The notes beneath the pieces were generated by a model. It had not been told where the DNA came from. It worked only from the letters and a program-made list of their open reading frames with translations, and did not search any database. Positions 55,481-64,000 of a DNA stretch of 64,000 bases are shown here, in pieces; within the stretch, counting starts at the first letter, position 1; every line of letters begins with the position of its first letter. A program made the position numbers and the translations under genes. The DNA is from Anodontia alba (Eukaryota; Mollusca; Bivalvia; Lucinida; Lucinidae), in assembly GCA_964016985.1 (NCBI GenBank), contig OZ024823.1, positions 41,946,264-42,010,263 on the forward strand, given 5' to 3'.

Positions 55481-56230
55481 CATCTTCAGAATCCCAGTCC
55501 TTATCTGCGGCATTGAAAAAAAGCTCTGCTGGATTTGAACCAGAAGGCAGTTCATCTGAACTGTGGCGTTAATATCCAAGATACCAGAGCACTGATGCTA
55601 TATGTGCACAGCAGCCAACAGTTCGTGCAACAGCTTTACAGTGGCAGTACCAGCCAGTTATCTTTCATCACCATCCCCTGCATTATATGAGACCCATAAC
55701 AAATAGGATTTGGAAGAGCAATGACAAGGCTGTATTCTCACAAGTATCAGACCGGCTTCTTCTTTATAAATGTTGAACTCATATTTTCCTTCCACTGACA
55801 TATGTTCTTGTGTGTATGATTTTGCCTGCTTGATTTGGTAAATACCTAATGTTAAGTCTCACAGTTGACTGTCTGATAGCTTTGGAAAGTCTGCAAGTGC
55901 CTCTTCTTCCATTTTCTGCCATACGGCTCTTCTAGTAGTTAGTTTTTCATCTAAAACCTTTTCTGCAGATGATTGGACACCTTCATAAGTTTCTTAAGTT
56001 TTTCTGCAAGCTCGGTATCATCTCTAGAACTGGCTACAAGGGGTTGGTGGTAGGCCTTGCAAACTGCACACACAATGCGAACATAGTCGCCAGCACAGTG
56101 AAGCTGACTGTTTGGCATAATTTTGTCTAGGGATTTCAAAACCAGATGTTATAAAGCAGTGAACTTGGTTTCTTTTGCATTTGCATCCGAAAATGAAGTC
56201 ACTCCATGTAGAAAACAATATATGTGTATA
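55480..56230 (-). pseudogene. Decayed SWIM-domain transposase C-terminus (IS4EU/ISL2EU-like)
   Basis: Read on the minus strand with two frame changes and one stop. Motifs run GFEIPRQ (56120), then LHCAGDYVRIVCAVCKAYHQPLV (from about 56110 down to 56035), VWQKMEEEALADFPKL, LTLGIYQIKQAKSYTQEHM, SSKSYLLW. A SWIM zinc finger, CHCKAVARTVGCCAH, and LWYLGY-stop follow at 55645-55570. This order matches the C-terminal part of invertebrate DDE-transposase-like proteins that end in a SWIM finger. The DDE domain itself was not found beyond 56230. Family name is from memory; the zinc-finger spacing is read directly. Confidence 0.7.
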
Positions 56231-57332
56231 TGGAAAGAAGGGAGTTTTATTCTGAGAGAAACAGCGGATGACTTATTACACAATGCAACAACATTTGACA
56301 GTCCCAAAATAAAGGTCTAACTGGTACCCTTAAAAAGGAATGCTAATTCACTCCAAACAGGAAATGCAAAGAAGATTGAGAAGAACAAAATACTTTGTTG
56401 TTAAAAATTAATGCGATAACGATAACGTTCAGTGATAAAAGCCAAAAAGATTGAGAAGAACAAAAATATGTTGTTGTTAAAACTTAATGCAATATCAATA
56501 ACTTGTGTTTCCTTTCATTGATGGGAACTACTTGATAAATACATAACAAAATAATTCCAAACCAATAATTCAGGTTGGAACATATTGCAGACAAAGAATT
56601 CTGTTATGCTAGGGTAGAAAAAGAAGCATGGAACTCAGTCTTATTCAGCTTGTGACATCAGCTCACAGTTTCGGACTACAAAATTAATCTCAAAATGACT
56701 GTATGTTTCAATTTTGTGAAGGTCTTCCTCAAGGTTCAGCCCCAGTTTGTTAAGCTAATTGATTGCATATTGTTTGTTGCATGCTGTCTGTAACAGCACT
56801 TAAAACATCTGCTAGAATTAGAAAGAAAATGCTTGTTTTAACTTTGCTCTCCCAAAGTCTAAAAATATTCCAGAAAAAATGTTTTTTGACAACCAAAAAT
56901 AAAAGTCCAAAACACATGCCTTTTAATAAATAAATACATTGAATAAATGTTTATTACAACTACGGTTTACCATTTGGAGGAAACAACCGATTGACAAAAC
57001 TCTGGTGAGTGCGTAAACACTAAGTAGTGTCTGAAATGAATGTGTAAAAATCTTCAGATAAAGTTATTTTTTGTCGACTCTTACCCTCTTAACCACAATT
57101 AAATTGTGATTTTATGATGAACATATGTTTTTCAATTAAGTAATTATGAGAAAGAATTTGGTTAAGAGGGTAGGACTCGGTGAAATATCCATATAAAGTG
57201 GTTTGGGGTTGTTATTTTTCCCATAGGCTCAATGTTAAATGTCACAACCAGTACACATATTCAATCATAAAGTTTTCAAAGAAAGTGCATGAAAAGTAGA
57301 AAATAAAACCACAGGGACTTAAGAAGAAACAT
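56231..57332. other. No gene; one short inverted repeat
   Basis: AT-rich. A direct repeat pair (aagattgagaagaacaaaa at 56370 and 56447) and a hairpin with ~20-base arms, cttaccctcttaacca and tggttaagagggtag, at about 57079-57175. The missing DDE part of the SWIM transposase was not found here. Confidence 0.45.
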
Positions 57333-57602
57333 TTAGGTACTGAAAAAGCCTGGTTTTATGTTTGCTTGAGTACTTCCAGAAATCGTTCTCTCAGTAGGCC
57401 ACTTGCCATTACAAAATGCAAATGGTCCTTTCCCAGCTTTAAAAGCTTTAACCCACCTAAAAACTGTGCGCATTGAAATAGTCTGAGGTCCATATATACC
57501 ACACAATTCATTAAATATCTGCTTTGAATCTATATTAAGCCTAATGCGGCATTTAATATAGCTATGTATTTCAGTCTTCTGGTCCATGTTCCAATGTAAC
57601 AA
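57333..57602 (-). pseudogene. N-terminal mariner transposase fragment
   Basis: 89 codons read MDQKTEIHSYIKCRIRL, then KQIFNELCGIYG, SMRTVFRWVKAFKAGK, and a broken GRP-like linker (WPTERTISGSTQANIK). This is the helix-turn-helix DNA-binding half of a mariner transposase. The frame ends soon after and no catalytic part follows. It overlaps in family position with the linker of the copy at 54450, so it is a separate copy. Confidence 0.75.
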
Positions 57603-58009
57603 GTAAATTGGTCAGTGTATATGACTGCATCTATTTCAATTTGAAATAACTCGGTCAGTTGGAAAACAATTTGCATGAAATAAATGGGTATTGTTAGCTA
57701 TTCAATACACCATTCAAGTGCAATGAAGCATTTTAAAATATACTTGGGATAATACTAAGTAAGCCTACTAGTGCCAGAACTTTTTGCATGACCCTCTTCT
57801 GGAGCCTTGAATATTCTGTCACACTTAGCTCTGAGAGTTCTTATTTCCCTTCAGAAACATATCTTGTAAGTACTTAATGATTTCCTTGGAAAAAGAAGAA
57901 AGATATTTATCTGAATATGCCATTTTTTCAGAACTGTGTCACACCAAAAAAAAAGAATACAAAAAGACAAAGAAAAATTAAAAATATATATATATTATAA
58001 TGATAAGCT
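57603..58009. other. No gene seen
   Basis: AT-rich, no recognisable protein. Contains E-like scraps (cagaaacatatcttgtaagt; aaagatatttatctgaatat) near 57853-57920. Confidence 0.4.
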
Positions 58010-58250
58010 ATAGCTATGTCACGTAGCACAAACAAGAAAACAACAACAACAAAAAAAAAAAAAAAAAAACACACACAGAAAGGTAAAAAAAGAGAGTATA
58101 AAATAAATGCTTAGTAGGATTCTTGTAGACAGTTGGTGTCTAGGGACTCTTTCCTTCTGTCAAAAAAAAAAAAATAAAAACAAAAAAAGAAAAGAAAAAA
58201 AAATAGAAAAACAATTGCTTAGTTGCATTCTTTTAGACAGTTGGTGTCTG
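58010..58250. repeat. Poly-A rich pair of direct repeats
   Basis: Two copies of ttcttgtagacagttggtgtc..ggacnctttcctttctgtc (about 58119 and 58228), separated and preceded by long A-rich runs. Confidence 0.65.
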
Positions 58251-58298
58251 GGGACGCTTTCTTTCTGTCACCAATGCGCTGAGAGGGTGAGAGCCTAC

Positions 58299-58512
58299 TT
58301 AACCCTTGTCCTACTGTTCCCAGATATACCATGCCTTTGCAAACAGTGTAGATCCAGATCAGTTGGCTTCTGAAGAAGCCAACTGATCTGGATCTGCACT
58401 GTTTGTCCTTCAATATGTGAATTTATATCAACAACCTGGATCAAGTAACCTGATTGGCTGAAAATTTGAAGTGAGTGTGGCATCTTGATTTATTCAGCAT
58501 GACAAGGGTTAA
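58299..58512 (-). mobile_element. TTAA-A MITE
   Basis: Complete copy with ttaacccttgtcctactgtt, perfect hairpin, right end catgacaagggttaa. Confidence 0.8.
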
Positions 58513-58616
58513 TTAAAATATTTCACCATTTAAGCTTTCACCCCTGAGTTTCTAACATGGACTCTTCTGTCTCTGAACTTGGACAAGTTCATTGTTGCAA
58601 GTAAGGATTTCAGTCA

Positions 58617-58712
58617 AAAACTTACATAGCTCTTGATAAGGCGCTTTTTTCAACCAAAAAGTATCTATAGTTTTCTTATTTCTCAACAAAAACATATGTT
58701 GTGGGTACTTTC
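58617..58712. repeat. E-type left half
   Basis: Text from catagctcttgataaggcgc to atatgttgtgggtacttt, with no right half. Confidence 0.55.
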
Positions 58713-58824
58713 CTGGAAATTGACCAGCTGAAAAGGTTGACTTTTGAAGAGTGCCCTATAAACACCTTGTGAGCCCATCTGTCCATCTGTCCATCCATCC
58801 CTGGTCAGAAAATGGCCCTGGCAC

Positions 58825-59037
58825 TTAACCCTTGTCCTGCTGAACCCGGATATACCCTGCCTTTGCAAACAGTGTAGATCCAGATCAGTTGGCTTCTAAG
58901 AAGCCAACTGATCTGAATCTGCACTGTTTGCCATTAAGTATGTGAATTTATAGCAACAATCTGGATCAAGTAATCTGATTGGCTGAAAATTGGAAGTGGG
59001 CGTGGCATCTTAATTTATTCAGCAGGGCAAGGGTTAA
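58825..59037 (-). mobile_element. TTAA-A MITE
   Basis: Complete copy with ttaacccttgtcctgctgaa, full hairpin, right end gcagggcaagggttaa. Close to the family consensus. Confidence 0.8.
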
Positions 59038-59159
59038 ACAGTTTGGAATAATTTGATAATTTTTGCCATACTGATAGATATCGACAAGATCCAGCCAGTA
59101 TGCTTGCCAAAGGCCATTTTTCTTTGACTAAGGCAACGCTTAAGCAAAAAAGTGAAGAT

Positions 59160-59371
59160 AATAATAATAATAATAATTTATAGAGGGTAACACATTTAGT
59201 AATTTAGTACTAATCTTCCATGTGGCCCTCTTTTTTCCTGGGTAGAAACCAGTACTAAGCAATGTGGATAAAGTCTCTTGCTCAAGGAAACATCACTTGC
59301 TGTTAGTGGGGATCGAACCCGGTACCTCTCGATCTCGAGTCCGACACTTTACCACTGCACTACAGCACTCC
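59160..59371 (-). mobile_element. tRNA-derived SINE (S3)
   Basis: The minus-strand head ggagtgctgtagtgcagtgg contains box A, then box B ggttcgatccc. The body is cttgagcaagagactttatc and the tail is an (ATT)n run at 59159-59180. This is the only S3 copy in the window. Confidence 0.78.
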
Positions 59372-59609
59372 ACAAGATGTGGAAATTGCTGTAGGTCTCC
59401 AACCACATGGGATATTTTGATAAAGTTTTGTGTACACATTTCTACAGTTCGTGCAATAGATTGAATCAACAAAATATATGGGCTGCATCAAGCGAAAACA
59501 TGTGTTTTGTTAGCAGACAGTGAAGGCTCTGATCAGACTGTGCAGATATGCAGGCTGATCTGGGTCTTCTCTGTCTGCATATGCCCAAAGACATGCTTTT
59601 GCATGGATA

Positions 59610-60020
59610 TAAATGCCTGAGCAGTTAGTGTAGATTCAGATCAGATGTTGCATCCTGTGGCATCTGATCTGGGCCTATACTGTTTTCCACTCACCCAGCA
59701 ATGTTTAGACACAGTAATTGACAGGTAGTAGAAAGACTTGTTCGTCTTATAGGACAAGTGTGGTAATGGCTGAAGTTGTCCAAATACTTTGGGTACTTAC
59801 TATATAAGACTTTTACCCATGTATATCAAGTGGACTCTTTTACCACAACTCTTTGGATTGGTCTGTTTCTAGTCAGTCAGTTTTCTGTGTCTTATAGAAA
59901 TTCCTGTATTTAATGCAAACAGTGTAGACCCTGATAAGATGCCATGTTCTGCTGCATCTGTCTGGGTCTGCCCTGTTTGCCAATTGCCCTTTTGGTGATT
60001 TCTTGACTAAAATGAGTTAA
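59610..60020. repeat. Two TTAA-B-like units
   Basis: A core at 59626-59690 (gatcagatgttgcatcctg; gtggcatctgatctggg) is followed by a fuller unit at 59815-60020 (ttttacccatgtatatc; actaaaatgagttaa). Confidence 0.62.
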
Positions 60021-60307
60021 GTGCAAATTCGGAGGATTTGATTGGCTGAATTGCAACAGTTATTTTTGTTGATCTGCCCACTATCCCCAATGAAACAGCT
60101 ATTGTAATCACAGACATAAATATTGTTACTCACATGCTGGTGGAGACAAAAGTTCAAGAAAAATTAGATTATTTCGATTGCTTTAGAAATTAGGTTAATT
60201 AAAAAGGTAATCTTATGGTGTTTCTGACCTGAGTTTGAAGGCCTATTGATTTCACATCCATTGTAAACAAGACTGAAGATAGGTGACTACACTGTATTTA
60301 TTTACCT

Positions 60308-60550
60308 TAACCCTTAAAGCGCCAATCACAACTATTGTCATCTGCTTTGTTTTCTGCTGGTTACTTTAAAAGTCATTTCTGCAAACAGTGTGGACCCAGA
60401 TCAGACTGCTCCTTTAGGAGCAGTCTGATCTGGGTCCACACTGTTTGCCTGTATGCAAAAATAGGTTTGAAAAATTTGCAAGAATATTCAGCAGACGACA
60501 TAAACAGACGACATTTTCAGATGCAGGTTTTCTTGGCACTTTAAGGGTTA
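60308..60550. mobile_element. Hybrid MITE: TTAA-D ends with a B-like hairpin centre
   Basis: Outer ends are of TTAA-D type (ttaacccttaaagcgccaat; cttggcactttaagggttaa). The centre is a perfect hairpin of the other class: gtggacccagatcagactgc and gcagtctgatctgggtccac around tcctttagga. Confidence 0.75.
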
Positions 60551-60655
60551 AGTATTCCAACAGATAGGCCTTAGCAAACAAAATAGACTCAGATCAGATG
60601 CCATTGTATGTAGCATCTGATCAGGGTCTGCACTGCTTTGCCACTATCTAGCAAT
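60550..60655. repeat. TTAA-B-like core fragment
   Basis: Arms gatcagatgccattgtatg and tagcatctgatcagggtc. It lies between the hybrid element ending at 60550 and the tandem block at 60661. Confidence 0.6.
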
Positions 60656-60660
60656 TTTAT

Positions 60661-61960
60661 TATGCCCCCAACTTCGAAGAAGTTGGAGGGGCATATTGCT
60701 TCTGGGACGTTTGTGCGTGCGTGCGTCCGTCCGTCCGTGTGTCCGTCTGTTACACTTTTTGGTGCAAAGCATAACTTCTGAACCATGCATGCTAGGGTTT
60801 TGAAATTTCATATATGGATTCTTCATGAAAAAATAGCTGACCCGTATTTTTTTTCCCGTCAGGATTATGCCCCTTTCCTGAGTTATGGCCCTTTGAAAAA
60901 ATATAGATGAAATCTTGTCAGCAAAATATCTCTAAAGCTATTGAAGCTAGAGTCTTGAAACTTGGTGAATAGATTGGTATTGACGAGTAGATGACCTGAT
61001 TAACTTTTGAATAAATTCTGAAAATTACTTCATGAGTTATGGCCCTTTATAACTTTGGGCATTTTTACAATTGCACACTTTTTGATGCATAGCATAAGTT
61101 TTGAACTGTGCATGCTAGAGTTTTGAAATTTCATATATGGATTCCTCATGAAAAAATAGCTGACACTTATTTTTTTTCTTATCAGGATTATGCCCCTTTC
61201 TTGAGTTATGGCCCTTTGAAAAAATATGGATGAATTCTTGTCAGCAAAATATCTCAAAAGCTATTGAAGCTAGAGCCTTGAAACCTGGTGAATAGATTGG
61301 TATTGATGAGTAGATGACCTGAATAACTTTTGAATAAATTCTGAAAATTACTTCATGAGTTATGGCCCTTTATAACTTTGGGCATTTTTACAATTGCACA
61401 CTTTTTGATGCATAGCATAAGTTTTGAACTGTGCATGCTAGGGTTTTGAAATTTCATATATGGATTCCTCATGAAAAAATAGCTGACACGTATTTTTTTT
61501 CTTATCAGGATTATGCCCCTTTCCTGAGTTATGGCCCTTTGAAAAAAATATGGATGAAATCTTGTCAGCAAAATATCTCAAAAGCTATTGAAGCTAGAGC
61601 CTTGAAATTTAAGGAATAGATTGGTAGTGATGAGTAGATGACCTGATTAACTTTTGAATAAATTCTGAAAAGTACTTCTTGAGTTATGGCCCTTTGTCAT
61701 TTTTGGCATTTTTACATTGCACTTTTTGTTGCATAGCATAAGTTTTGAACTGTGCATGCTAGTTTGAAATTTCATATATGGATTCCTCATGAAAAAATAG
61801 GTGACCCATATTTTTATTATCTCCCATTTTAGAGTTATTTCCCTTTTAATAAAATAACATTGAAATCTCGTATATTTGTACTGTTGTTACCGTCATGGGC
61901 AAGCAGCGTTGGAGTCAAGCAGTGTTAGAGTCAGGCAGTTGGGGGCATAGTGTTTTACAA
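60661..61960. repeat. Tandem repeat, ~322 bp period, with hairpin head
   Basis: Head: a small hairpin (cccccaacttcgaagaagttggagggg) and a gtgcgtgcgtgcgtccgtcc microsatellite. Then ~3.5 units of 321-323 bases marked by gaactgtgcatgctag (60778, 61101, 61424, 61745), tcatatatggattcctcatg and gagttatggccctttg. It ends near ggcagttgggggcatagtg. Open frames inside are by-products. Confidence 0.85.
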
Positions 61961-61990
61961 ACACCAGCTCTAGTTTAATATTGACATGTA

Positions 61991-62178
61991 TTAACCCTTG
62001 TCATACTGAATAAATTAGGATGCCACATCCACTTCAAATCGTCAGCCAATCAAATCACTTGATCCAGGTTGTTGATTAAAATTCAAATACTGAATGGCAA
62101 ACAGTGCAGATCCAGATCAGTTGGCTTCTTCAGAATGCAAAGGCAGGGCATATCTGGGTTCAGCAGGACTAGGGTTAA
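61991..62178 (+). mobile_element. TTAA-A MITE, one hairpin arm deleted
   Basis: Left end ttaacccttgtcatactgaa. The right arm is missing after cttcttcagaatgc, and the right end is aggactagggttaa. Confidence 0.76.
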
Positions 62179-62210
62179 AATGAAATTTTTCAAATGTTAG
62201 GCTGTCAGGC

Positions 62211-62490
62211 CCCATAATGAAATTGGAAGCACATCTGACTGCAGATTCAGGGGCTGCATGTTTGAATCCCAGCTCAGCAACATAATTACATGGAGGTTGA
62301 TCTTGAAATAATTGCTACAGTGATTCTATCCCTCCTGCTTATTCAAGTTTATTTGTCAGTTTTTGGCTCAAATATGTGCACAAGGTACTGGTTAACTGCT
62401 TAAAGGACTAAGCCTGCCCAGGTTAACTGACCAGCGCACCTTGATCATAACAGTGTTGACTGGGCCATAAAACTCCAAATAAAATAAACT
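62211..62490 (+). mobile_element. tRNA-derived SINE (S1), diverged
   Basis: Box B-like gtttgaatccc. Body gaggttgatcttgaaata, actggttaactgcttaaagg, gttgactgggccataaaact. Close to the divergent subtype at 49919. Confidence 0.75.
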
Positions 62491-62544
62491 AAATAATTAA
62501 ATTAAATTCTAAGACAACTAAGGTAAGAAGTTAAGGTGTTCATT

Positions 62545-63112
62545 TATTTAGGTTTTAATACAGTATAGACTAGCTTCCTTTTGCTACCTAGGAGACATGC
62601 TCTCAGCAGCAGGTGGCTGTGAACTTTCAACCACAACACGTGTGAAAACCGCCTGGAAGAAGTTCAAGGATCTGCTACCAGTCCTCTCTTCACGCCACCT
62701 CTCTTTCAAAACACGTGGCCATTGTGTACAGCTCTTGTGTGCGGAGCGCAATGCTCCATGCCAGCGAGACTTGGCCTTTGACAAAGCCGAACCTCCAGCG
62801 TCTGCAGCGAAATGACAAGGCAATGATCAGACAGATCTGCAATGTCAGGCTGCAAGACATTGTCACCACGAGGTCCAATGAGCTACTTGTGCGGCTTGGC
62901 ATTGAGGAGCTGGACCTCATTCTGAAGGAGTGAAGACTACCATGGTATGGACATGTGGAACGCTCCAGTGGTGCAATCAAGACAGCCTTTGACATACAGG
63001 TTGATGGAAAGCGTGGGCCTGGGAGGCCCAAAATGACATGGAAATAGCTGATAGAGAGGGACTGCAGAGAGTGGAAGCTCTCAGCTATCAACCCTCATGA
63101 TAGACAGTTTGT
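62545..63112 (+). pseudogene. Non-LTR retrotransposon reverse transcriptase, C-terminal relic
   Basis: Translating across at least one frameshift gives CYLGDMLSAAGGCE, TTRVKTAWKKF, YSSCVRSAMLHASETWPL, NDKAMIRQICNVR, then WYGHVERS and GPGRPKMTW. This is the characteristic tail of LINE reverse transcriptases after the catalytic palm. In-frame stops occur (about 62932 and 63045). The upstream RT core and 3' tail are absent; sequence passes directly into a TTAA-C fragment. Higher GC than its surroundings. Confidence 0.8.
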
Positions 63113-63200
63113 AAAAAGTCAAATCCTGTTTTCTGAGAAAAATGAGATAAATATTTCAAAATGTCATCTGAAAATTTTACCCAGGGTGCTTAGTGTGAAA
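63112..63200. mobile_element. TTAA-C MITE, right half
   Basis: Only aagtcaaatcctgttttctg through ttacccagggtgcttag is present. It is fused to the end of the LINE fragment. Confidence 0.6.
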
Positions 63201-63288
63201 TAAAAATTTGGATGCTTTTATTGGCGGAACTGCACCATTTATTTTATTGATAAGTGCTCTGTCACCAGTGAAATAGCTGTTGAAATCA

Positions 63289-63399
63289 CTTCTGGCGAAA
63301 GAATGTGCACAATACTGGTTAACCGCTTGGAGGACTAAGCCTGCTCGACATGACCCCATTGTGTTGACTGGGCCGTAAAACCTCAACACAAACAAACAC
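63289..63399 (+). mobile_element. SINE S1, 5'-truncated
   Basis: Only the 3' third is present (ctggcgaaagaatgtgcaca to aacctcaacacaaacaaac). 5' truncation fits LINE-mediated copying. Confidence 0.82.
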
Positions 63400-63417
63400 T
63401 GACAAAAATACCATTTC

Positions 63418-63622
63418 TTAACCCTAGTCCTGCTGAACCCGGATATACCCTGTCTTTACAAACAGTGTAGATCAAGATCAGTTGGCTTCTGACTGATCTG
63501 GATCTGCACTGTTTGCCATTAAGTATGTGAATTTGTATCAACAAATTGGATCAAGTTATCTGATTGGCCGAAACTTGGAAGTGGGTGTGGCATCTTAATT
63601 TATTCAGCAGGACAAGCCTAAA
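63418..63622 (-). mobile_element. TTAA-A MITE
   Basis: Left end ttaaccctagtcctgctgaa, shortened hairpin, right end eroded to gcaggacaagcctaa. Confidence 0.76.
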
Positions 63623-63709
63623 TATTGGAAAACCTTAACTTTTTACCATACTTGTCATTAACTTTGAGCACATCTATTTGATTAACTGTTGATGTGTCTA
63701 AAATCTGGT

Positions 63710-63790
63710 TTATACTCGGCAAACAGTGTAGACCCTGATCAGATGCTGCATCATGCAGCATCTGATCTGGGTGTACACTGTTGACTCAGT
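63710..63790. repeat. TTAA-B-like core
   Basis: Perfect arms gatcagatgctgcatcatg and gcagcatctgatctggg with the usual cagtgtagaccc and gggtgtacactg sides. Confidence 0.65.
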
Positions 63791-63884
63791 ATCTAGTAGG
63801 GTAAAAAATGATACTTATTTGCTGGTGGAAACAAAAGTTCAAGAACAATTAGATTATTTTGATTGCTTTTAGTGATTAGGTTAA

Positions 63885-64000
63885 TCAACCTTTAGCATGC
63901 TGGGTACAAATTCCAGCAGACAACATTTTTAAAATATTTTCCTTATTTTTCCCAGAAATAGATTTTGACAATTTGCATGAAATCCCTAACCCATTTACAT
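63885..64000. mobile_element. TTAA-C MITE running off the window
   Basis: Starts ttaatcaacctttagcatgc and reaches the second arm (gcatgaaatccctaa) before the window ends. Confidence 0.6.

Noticed and set aside
52040..57602. A single mariner spanning 51.9-57.6 kb with two nested insertions
   Set aside because: The fragment at 57333-57602 and the copy at 54450 both contain the GRP-linker region, so they overlap in family coordinates and must be two different copies.
59298..59371. Possible tRNA gene on the minus strand
   Set aside because: Box A and box B are good, but it is joined to a SINE body and an (ATT)n tail, so it is a SINE head and not a functional tRNA.
62545..63112. Host gene exon
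   Set aside because: The motif series (YLGDMLS, WYGHVERS, GPGRPKMTW) is typical of LINE reverse transcriptase tails, and stops plus a frameshift are present.
1..64000. CRISPR-like array or defence system
   Set aside because: Repeated palindromes are not regularly spaced with unique spacers, no cas-like gene is present, and the DNA is clearly eukaryotic.

Overview
The window looks like nuclear DNA of a bivalve mollusc, perhaps a venerid clam. This is inferred from AT-rich, intron-like sequence packed with short inverted-repeat transposons, tRNA-derived SINEs and tandem blocks of 150-320 bp of the kind common in bivalve genomes. No bacterial-style gene, operon, rRNA, CRISPR array or intact tRNA gene was seen.

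Only one cellular gene is recognisable: two internal exons of CPSF2 (CPSF100, the 100-kDa subunit of the cleavage and polyadenylation specificity factor) on the + strand at 46412-46579 and 50461-50552, joined by a 3.9-kb intron. They encode the end of the beta-CASP region and the start of the charged linker after it. No other CPSF2 exon was recognised in the 46 kb upstream or 13 kb downstream, so the flanking introns seem very long or the remaining exons lie outside.

The rest is mobile or repetitive DNA. 1-1.4 kb, 6.9-8.0 kb, 12.7-13.4 kb, 24.7-25.4 kb, 31.5-32.6 kb, 34.9-40.5 kb and 60.7-61.9 kb are tandem or satellite-like blocks. About thirty copies of one ~210-bp hairpin element (called TTAA-A here), plus relatives TTAA-B, -C and -D, are scattered throughout. 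All tend to be bounded by TTAA and to begin CCC/ACC, which suggests piggyBac-type MITEs. Other elements are a 3-bp-TSD Harbinger-like MITE family (15.9, 21.1, 23.5 and 42.9 kb), Tc1/pogo-like MITEs (3.5, 28.7, 42.3 and 50.6 kb), a large foldback element (19.7-20.8 kb), a decayed mariner split by a hAT-like element (51.9-54.5 kb), a decayed SWIM-domain transposase (55.5-56.2 kb), and a LINE reverse-transcriptase tail (62.5-63.1 kb).

The most notable observation is a SINE inserted exactly at the 3' splice site of the second CPSF2 exon. The 11-bp target duplication contains the acceptor AG, so the intron now carries two copies of its acceptor, and a TTAA MITE later entered that SINE. I found no evidence of a new multi-gene system. 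The interest lies in transposon nesting and the dated insertion events it gives.
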